From assembly GCA_035626155.1 (NCBI GenBank), contig DASPOF010000101.1, forward strand, positions 1-22,751: a stretch of DNA of 22,751 nucleotides, read 5' to 3'. The notes below the pieces were generated by a model. It was given only the letters and a program-made list of their open reading frames with translations. It did not search any database and was not told where the DNA came from. Shown piece after piece: positions 15,529 to 20,665 of this stretch; position 1 is the first letter of the stretch, and each line of letters opens with the position of its first letter. Origin of the DNA: DASPOF01 sp035626155. GTDB lineage: Bacteria > Desulfobacterota > Binatia > Binatales > Binataceae. The translations under genes were made by a program, and so were the position numbers.

Positions 15529-16319
15529 TGAAGCGCCGCCGTGATCATCCGCCGGAACTCGTCGACCGGCCGGAGGCTCACCAGGACGCAGTAAAAATCG
15601 CCCTCAGGGTACTTGGTCAGGCAGAGGCTGTGGCCGCGGTATCGGAAGAACACGTGGGCTCCGCTCGCAAAAGTTTGTCCGCGCGGAAGCTCATCCTCGC
15701 GCGCCTCAAAAAACACGCAAAAGATCGAATCGTTCTCCCCACGGTACAAAGTATAGACAACGTCACGGCCGTCTTGCAGGCGGTCGAGGCGCCTGCCGGC
15801 AAGCTTGTACCCTGAGGTGCCGAAGTTCCAGATGTAATCGGGCATCTCATGGCCCATAAAGTGGCCGAGATACGCATTCGAGGTGTCGCCCGGCGGTATC
15901 GCCTCCACATTAGGCTCGAAGTGGACCGCGACCGTTTGGTAGCTCGAAATTGCGATGTCGAAGACCGGGACGGGGGTCTCGCGTGCGAAACGCCCCGGCA
16001 GCACAAGGAATATGACCGCGGCCGCCGCGGCCAGCACCAGGGGAACCCACACGCGCGCGCGCCTGAGCACCGCGAGCGGACTTTTTCGCTTGTCCTCATC
16101 CGCAATCGCAGTGAGGATTTTTTCACGCACGTCGGCGGGCGCGCTCATCAGCGCCGCGCCCTCACGCAGCATCGCCTTGATTGCGCGTTCCTCGAAGAGG
16201 CGAGCGCGGCACTCCGCGCATCCCGCGAGATGTTCGTCAGCGGCGCGCTGCTCTTCGCCGCTCAATTCCCCGTCCGCATGGGCCGAGAGGTAATTTTCTA
16301 TGTATGTGCTGCAATCCAC
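15525..16319 (-). CDS. Zinc-finger anti-sigma factor, membrane-anchored
   Basis: Predicted 264-residue anti-sigma factor of the ZAS type. The start is taken as GTG at 16319 because it gives the classical opening MDCSTYIENYLSAHADGELSGEE; the frame is open to an ATG at 16403 but the extra 28 residues are basic and non-homologous. The zinc motif HLAGCAEC (His30, Cys34, Cys37) is intact. A single membrane helix spans about residues 90-110, followed by an outer domain of about 150 residues rich in Tyr and Phe, with HFMGHEMPDYIWNFGTSGYKLAGRRL. The cytoplasmic N-terminus should bind the sigma factor encoded just upstream, releasing it upon an envelope signal. No strong Shine-Dalgarno is visible. Confidence 0.85.
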   Translation of the reverse strand: MDCSTYIENYLSAHADGELSGEEQRAADEHLAGCAECRARLFEERAIKAMLREGAALMSAPADVREKILTAIADEDKRKSPLAVLRRARVWVPLVLAAAAAVIFLVLPGRFARETPVPVFDIAISSYQTVAVHFEPNVEAIPPGDTSNAYLGHFMGHEMPDYIWNFGTSGYKLAGRRLDRLQDGRDVVYTLYRGENDSIFCVFFEAREDELPRGQTFASGAHVFFRYRGHSLCLTKYPEGDFYCVLVSLRPVDEFRRMITAALH

Positions 16320-16424
16320 TGAGTTATCGCCAAGCTTGCTCGAACTGCGGCGCTGTCGCGGCCTGAGCCGAGCCAGGTACGCGTGCGCGGCCGCGGTTCG
16401 CAATGAAGACGCAAGTCTAATGGT

Positions 16425-17003
16425 TCAAGATCGTATTATTCCGCGCTCCCTTGCGAACTTCACGAGCGCCCCTCTGAGCATCGCGCGTGCCCGCGATACT
16501 CGTGATTTGACCGTTCCGATCGGGACGGCCAGGACCTCCGAAACTTCCTGGTAGTTGAGTTCCTCCAGGTCGACCAGCAGAACCGCGCTGCGGAACTCCT
16601 CGGGCAAGGATCGCAAGGCCGCTTCGATCGCGGGGTCCATGCGCGCGGTGGCAACCAGCGCCTCGGGGTTGTTCTGATCCAGGTCGCCGCGAAGGCTCTC
16701 CGCCTCTAGCCGGTGTTCGAATTCGTCGGCAGAGGAGGCCGGCTGCTCCCGCGATGTGCGCCGATAGCCGGTACGAAGGCTGTTGAAGAGGATCGCAAGC
16801 AGCCAAGCCCGGCAATTCGTACCGGGGGTAAATTGATGGAAGAAGCGGTAGGCGCGCAGCATGGTCTCCTGCAGAAGGTCGTTGGCCTCCTCGGGATTGC
16901 GGACCAGCCGCACCGCCATCGTGTACACCGCGTCGAGGTGGGGCAGCGCCTCTTGCTCGAAGAGCCGCCGCTTCTCGTCGGCGCGCTGCTTCTTTCCGGC
17001 CAT
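16425..17003 (-). CDS. ECF-family RNA polymerase sigma factor
   Basis: This 192-residue protein is an extracytoplasmic-function sigma factor. Region 2 (about residues 20-82) contains AVRLVRNPEEANDLLQETMLRAYRFF, with the NDLLQET block contacting core polymerase and the -10 element, and WLLAILFNSLRTGYRR. Region 4 (about 122-175) contains LPEEFRSAVLLVDLEELNYQEV and the helix-turn-helix ending VPIGTVKSRVSRARAML. There is no region 1 or 3, as expected. A 23-residue charged tail between regions (about 86-115) is Glu/Asp-rich. The anti-sigma gene follows after 105 bases, and a consensus ECF-type promoter lies just upstream, so autoregulation is likely. Confidence 0.93.
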   Translation of the reverse strand: MAGKKQRADEKRRLFEQEALPHLDAVYTMAVRLVRNPEEANDLLQETMLRAYRFFHQFTPGTNCRAWLLAILFNSLRTGYRRTSREQPASSADEFEHRLEAESLRGDLDQNNPEALVATARMDPAIEAALRSLPEEFRSAVLLVDLEELNYQEVSEVLAVPIGTVKSRVSRARAMLRGALVKFARERGIIRS

Positions 17004-17433
17004 ATCCGACGATTATCACAGTCATGCCCTGTAACAGTAAAACCCTCGGGAGGGGCAGAATGTTCCCGAATATTCCGGATTTTTTATTGTCTCGGCGTTC
17101 ATTGCATTCTTTGATAAAGTCGGCGCGTGCGCGGTTGGCGATTGTCGCGGCTGAATGATCTCGGCGGCCCTAGGTTGCTCGGGGGCTCGTCGGGTCTGGA
17201 ACGAGGGTACGGCAGAGGGGAAAAGCGCTTGGGTCAGCGCGCGGAACCCCTCCGAGGGCCTCAGCGCCTTCACGGCCAAAGGCATCGTGATGGTTTCGCG
17301 CAAGCGTGAGCGAACGGAGGCGGGCGGGCATCTTAGGGCCATGGCGAGGTAGGGGAAGCACCGGGCAGGATGGCGGCGCGCCGGTACGCAATCGGACCGG
17401 CAGGCACGCTTGCGAGCGCGGTTGTCGTATCAC
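17004..17433. other. 430-base non-coding stretch upstream of sigma gene and MNIO remnant
   Basis: The left 65 bases hold the ECF-type promoter of the minus-strand operon and an 8-bp palindrome (GAATATTC, 17068-17075). The rest shows no recognisable gene on either strand: open frames of 60-108 codons here lack family resemblance. A short interrupted hairpin (GAGGGG 17215-17220 with CCCCTC 17247-17252) lies in the middle. Because a degenerate gene follows on the plus strand, part of this stretch could be eroded coding sequence. No strong plus-strand promoter was found. Confidence 0.5.
17038..17066 (-). promoter_or_regulatory. Candidate autoregulated ECF-type promoter
   Basis: On the minus strand GGAACAT (17066-17060) is followed after 16 bases by GTTTTA (17043-17038), 35 bases before the sigma-factor start codon. 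This matches the E. coli sigmaE-type form GGAACTT-N16-GTCTAA in sequence and spacing. It implies that the sigma factor transcribes its own operon (sigma, anti-sigma, permease). It also provides a query for other members of the regulon. Confidence 0.55.
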
Positions 17434-17760
17434 ATGGAGCGCCCCGATTTCCTTTTCGGCTTCGGCGCCGGGCTTTGCCGGCCGCACTACCGACAAGTGA
17501 TCGAGAATCCTCCTGGAGCCGGATTAGCGCGGGTCGTCGCGGGAGATTTCATGGCGTCGGGCCGACGGCCGCCCGAAATGCTTGAGGCGGTACGCGAACG
17601 CTATCTAATTGTCATGCATGATGTCTTGATGTCAACCGGACTGGCCGGCCCCTTGGATCGCATCGTGCAACCCTGCTCCGCCGCCCCGTGGAATTACGCC
17701 GCTGGCCTGCCAGGCGCGCACGGCAAGCCGGCGCGCGCCGTGCGGGTGATGCGTTCGTGA
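17434..17760 (+). pseudogene. Truncated DUF692/MNIO-family remnant
   Basis: The frame encodes 108 residues. The first 75 or so follow the N-terminal pattern of the DUF692 family (multinuclear non-heme iron oxidases, including MbnB and BufB): GFGAGLCRPHYRQVIENPP, then a degenerate form of the family's EVxSENFM strand (here VVAGDFM), LEAVRERY and a degenerate MHGVSLSIG strand (here MHDVLMSTG), ending at GPLD. Family members are about 280 residues; the remaining barrel and most metal ligands are absent. The SEN site is lost. The frame stays open and its stop overlaps the GTG start of the next gene (GTGA), so a short product could still be made and coupled. The match is from memory of the family pattern. 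Confidence 0.55.
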
Positions 17761-18845
17761 AATTCAGCGTCGAGCGCATTTCGACCCTCGAGGGCATCGC
17801 GGAGTTCGCGCGCTTCCCGTTCCATGTCTACGCGCATTGCGACGCATGGTGGCCGCCCGAGGAGCAGAACGAAATCGATCTGCTGGCCGGGCGCACCAGG
17901 TTTGCGTCCTACCTCGAAATCATGCCGTTTTGCGCCCGGCGCGATGGGCGGCTCGTCGCGCGGGTGAGCGCGGTCGTAAATCGCCGCTACATCGAGCACT
18001 GGGGCGAACAGCTCGGACAGCTAATCCACTTCGAGGCGCTCGACGGGCAGGACGATGCGGCGGCGGAGATGCTCGGCGCGGCGGCCGAGTGGCTGCGCTC
18101 GCGCGGGATGCGTGCGGCTCGGGGCGGCTTCGCCGCGTTTCTGGACTACCCGTTCGCGATCGACAATTACGGCCGCCTGCCCTCATTCCTCCTGCGCGGC
18201 AATCCGGCCTGCTACCATCGCTACTTCAAGAACGGCGGGTTCGAAACCGAAAAAGGCCTTGTGGATTACACCGCAACGCTCAGCCCCGATCTCATCGCGC
18301 GCTACCGCTCGATGGTCGAAGCGGCCGGGGCCGCCGGCGTCGCGGTTCGCAGTTGGCGCGAGTACGGCTTCCCGATGGCGATCGATGCGTGGACCGACAT
18401 CACCAACGACGCATTCTCCCGGCATTGGGGATGGAACCCGGTGACGCGAGCCGAAGTGCGGCCGATGCTGATGTCGCTCTGGGAGACACCGGTGGCCGAC
18501 CTCTCGATGCTGGCCGTTGTCGGAAACGAACTCGTGGGCACGGTCTTCTCGGTGCCCGATCTGAGCACTACGCTCGCGGTGGTGAGAAGAGGAGTCCGGA
18601 TCGATCCCGAGCGGGGAGGGGGCACGCGCGGCGCGCTCATTAATATCGGCGTGCGGGAACACGCGCGCGGACGCGGTATCGCGGCCGCGATGGCGGCGCG
18701 CTCGTTTCTCGAGATGGCGTATCTCAAGATGCAGTACGCCGGGTACACGCTCGTGCTCGACGATAACTGGCCATCGCGCCGCACCGCCGAGAATCTCGGC
18801 GCGCGAGTCACCGGCAACTTCGTGACGTACCGCTGCAACCTATGA
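17757..18845 (+). CDS. GNAT-family acyltransferase (two-domain type)
   Basis: This 362-residue protein, from the GTG at 17757, looks like a double-GNAT-fold acyltransferase of a widespread uncharacterised group. The N-terminal half carries FPFHVYAHCDAWWPP and ARRDGRLVARVSAVVNRRY, patterns shared by that group, plus a WLRSRGMRAARGGFAAF block. The C-terminal half has the acetyl-CoA-binding motif A segment NIGVREHARGRGIAAAMAAR (RGRGIA pyrophosphate loop) and ends with the TLVLDDNWPSRRTAENLGA motif B region. The substrate is unknown. The start overlaps the stop of the MNIO remnant by four bases; the frame is open further upstream to 17688 but that part is non-homologous. It could instead start at ATG 17688. 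Confidence 0.8.
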   Translation: MKFSVERISTLEGIAEFARFPFHVYAHCDAWWPPEEQNEIDLLAGRTRFASYLEIMPFCARRDGRLVARVSAVVNRRYIEHWGEQLGQLIHFEALDGQDDAAAEMLGAAAEWLRSRGMRAARGGFAAFLDYPFAIDNYGRLPSFLLRGNPACYHRYFKNGGFETEKGLVDYTATLSPDLIARYRSMVEAAGAAGVAVRSWREYGFPMAIDAWTDITNDAFSRHWGWNPVTRAEVRPMLMSLWETPVADLSMLAVVGNELVGTVFSVPDLSTTLAVVRRGVRIDPERGGGTRGALINIGVREHARGRGIAAAMAARSFLEMAYLKMQYAGYTLVLDDNWPSRRTAENLGARVTGNFVTYRCNL

Positions 18846-18966
18846 CACGCTGCGCCGTGGTGAGAACGGCCCGGAGGAGCGCGGCACGGTCACCGTGCGG
18901 GACATCGGTTTCGATTCGAGACGGACGTTTGCGATGCCACCGCCCGGGGCGATACAACCCCATACG

Positions 18967-19452
18967 ATGCTGAGCCTTCGCCTGGCGGTGCTTTTCGTCC
19001 ACGTCGGCGCTGTGATCGTGGCGCTGGGCGGATCGCTCTTCAGCACTTTCGCGCTGACTCCGGTGCTCGCCGAGGAACTCGAACCGCCCGCCCGCATCAG
19101 AGTCGTCCGGCGTGTGATTCGCCGGCTCGGCGCGATTGTGCTCACCGCGCTGGCTGTCCTGATCGTGACCGGGTTTCTGAACGTTCTATATTTCGGCGGG
19201 ATAAGCGCACTGCTCGCGGTGAAACTTGTTCTGGTGGCGGTGGTAATCGCGCTTGCGCTCTACCAGTACGCGAACCTCGGCGTGCGAATCTGGCGGCTCT
19301 CTGCCGATGGTCCCGCGCCGGAAGTTGCGCCGCTGCTTGCGCGCCTGCGCCGCGTCGGAATGATCGTCGCCTGCCTGGTGCTCCTGATCGTTTACCTGTC
19401 GCTCGGCTTGTCCCGCGTCCCGAGCATAATCGTGGCCGCCACCGCCGGTTAG
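18967..19452 (+). CDS. CopD-like small integral membrane protein
   Basis: The 161-residue protein from the ATG at 18967 has about four membrane helices: residues 3-30, 50-80, 65-90 region with LLAVKLVLVAVVIALAL, and 125-150. The opening RLAVLFVHVGAVIVALGGSLF (His12) and the VKLVLV helix resemble the CopD/YcnJ-like membrane family, some of which have been linked to copper or heme handling. Upstream in-frame starts at 18934 (ATG) and 18895 (GTG, with GGAGG further away) would add a non-hydrophobic leader, so the start is uncertain. It lies three bases before the next membrane-protein gene and is probably cotranscribed with the molybdenum hydroxylase genes. Confidence 0.65.
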   Translation: MLSLRLAVLFVHVGAVIVALGGSLFSTFALTPVLAEELEPPARIRVVRRVIRRLGAIVLTALAVLIVTGFLNVLYFGGISALLAVKLVLVAVVIALALYQYANLGVRIWRLSADGPAPEVAPLLARLRRVGMIVACLVLLIVYLSLGLSRVPSIIVAATAG

Positions 19453-19454
19453 CC

Positions 19455-20012
19455 ATGGCGAAAAAGAATCGTCCGCCCTATGCGCGCGCGCTTAAGTGGC
19501 TCACCGTCGCCACCGCCGTCATCGGCGTGCTCGCGATGCTCAGCTACGCGACCGGCGCGCACATCGCGGTCCGCTTCCTCAATCCGCACGCCGGAGCGTG
19601 GTGGAATGAGCACGAGTTCTCGATCATGGAGACTGCGGCGGCGGCGCTCGGGCTGCTGATCGCGATTCGGGCGGGCGCTCGGATCGTGGATGGCGCGGCG
19701 GTTCGCCGGCGCGCGGTGATCGCATCGGTAATCGCCGGGGCCCTGCTCTTGCCCGTGCTGACGGATATCTCGGCCGCACTGGCGCGGATGGGCTGGAATG
19801 CAAGCAGCGGCGCGATTTTCGATCGCGTGATTTCTCTCGCCGGCTACTCCATCGGATCTATTCTTGACAAGGTTGTTATAGCGGGGATTTACTTCCTCAA
19901 GACTGCGGCGTTCTCGCTGCTCGCGGGTTTCGCGTTGATTGCAGTTGCAAGCGCGGCCTCGATCGCCGCCGCAGTTCCCGCGTCCCGGCGCTCGGAGGCA
20001 TCCTCGCGATGA
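19455..20012 (+). CDS. Hypothetical four-helix membrane protein
   Basis: I do not recognise a family for this 185-residue protein. It has a basic N-terminus (MAKKNRPPYARALK), then hydrophobic helices at about residues 15-35, 57-77, 88-106 and 150-175, and a loop with NPHAGAWWNEHEF between the first two. A predicted outer or inner loop contains RMGWNASSGAIFDRVISL. The ATG at 19455 is two bases after the preceding stop, and its own stop overlaps the Tat-exported iron-sulfur subunit start (ATGA). Such tight coupling suggests a functional link, for example a membrane anchor or electron-transfer partner of the periplasmic hydroxylase, which is inference. Confidence 0.7.
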   Translation: MAKKNRPPYARALKWLTVATAVIGVLAMLSYATGAHIAVRFLNPHAGAWWNEHEFSIMETAAAALGLLIAIRAGARIVDGAAVRRRAVIASVIAGALLLPVLTDISAALARMGWNASSGAIFDRVISLAGYSIGSILDKVVIAGIYFLKTAAFSLLAGFALIAVASAASIAAAVPASRRSEASSR

Positions 20013-20665
20013 GTTCTGACCGACGCAAGCCGACCCGTCCGCCTGCGATCACGCGCCGTTCGTTTCTGAAGCGTGCGGTCGCGACCGGCGCAGGCGCGGT
20101 CGCCGCGACGTTGGCCCATTTGCCGGCCGGGGAGGCGGCCGGCAACGAACTCGCAGAGGGGATCGCCGAGCACCTCGGCCCTGGTGCGGTCGCAATCGAT
20201 CTCAGGATCAACGGCGAATTGAGGCGGATCGCGGTCGAGCCGCGCGTAACGTTGCTGCGCGCCCTGCGGGAGCATCTGGGGCTCACCGGCACCAAGCTGG
20301 TCTGCGACCGCGGCGCTTGCGGCGCATGCACGGTTCATCTCGACGGGCGGCCGGTCACATCGTGCATGATGCTCGCGGTCGATGCGCGCGGCCATGAAAT
20401 TACGACGATCGAGGGGCTCGGAAGTCCGGCGCGGATGCATCCCGTGCAGTCCGCCTTCGTCGAGGCCGACGCGTTGCAATGCGGATTTTGCACGCCGGGG
20501 CTGGTGATGTCGGTTGCGGCGGCGATCTCGCGAAATCCGTCGGCATCGCCAGATGAGATCCGCCGCGCAGTGGCGGGAAACATCTGCCGATGCGGCGCGT
20601 ATCCGCATGTCTTCGACGCGGCGCTCAAGCTGGTGCGCGGTGGGCGCAAGCAGGGGATTGCCTGA
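20009..20665 (+). CDS. Tat-exported 2Fe-2S subunit of a molybdenum hydroxylase
   Basis: This 218-residue small subunit belongs to the xanthine dehydrogenase/aldehyde oxidoreductase family, PaoA (YagT)-like. A twin-arginine signal TRRSFLKRA (Arg16-Arg17) and a hydrophobic stretch precede an AGEAAG cleavage region near residue 44. The plant-ferredoxin-type 2Fe-2S cluster is bound by Cys99, Cys104, Cys107 and Cys119; the second by Cys158, Cys161, Cys193 and Cys195 (CGFC and CRC). All eight ligands are present. The gene overlaps the upstream membrane-protein gene (ATGA) and its stop shares one base with the molybdenum-subunit start (TGATG), so the complex is coordinately made and exported to the periplasm. 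Confidence 0.94.
   Translation: MSSDRRKPTRPPAITRRSFLKRAVATGAGAVAATLAHLPAGEAAGNELAEGIAEHLGPGAVAIDLRINGELRRIAVEPRVTLLRALREHLGLTGTKLVCDRGACGACTVHLDGRPVTSCMMLAVDARGHEITTIEGLGSPARMHPVQSAFVEADALQCGFCTPGLVMSVAAAISRNPSASPDEIRRAVAGNICRCGAYPHVFDAALKLVRGGRKQGIA

Noticed and set aside
17087..17116. Possible plus-strand promoter TTGTCT-N18-TTGATA ahead of the MNIO remnant
   Set aside because: Poor -10 match and over 300 bases from the first open frame; not strong enough to call.
17155..17352. 65-codon plus-strand frame between the sigma gene and the MNIO remnant
   Set aside because: Considered as a precursor peptide for the MNIO remnant; lacks a signal peptide, a Cys-rich core and a ribosome-binding site.
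19865..19880. TTGACA followed by TTATAG inside the 185-residue membrane-protein gene
   Set aside because: Elements are far too close together to form a promoter and lie within a coding region.
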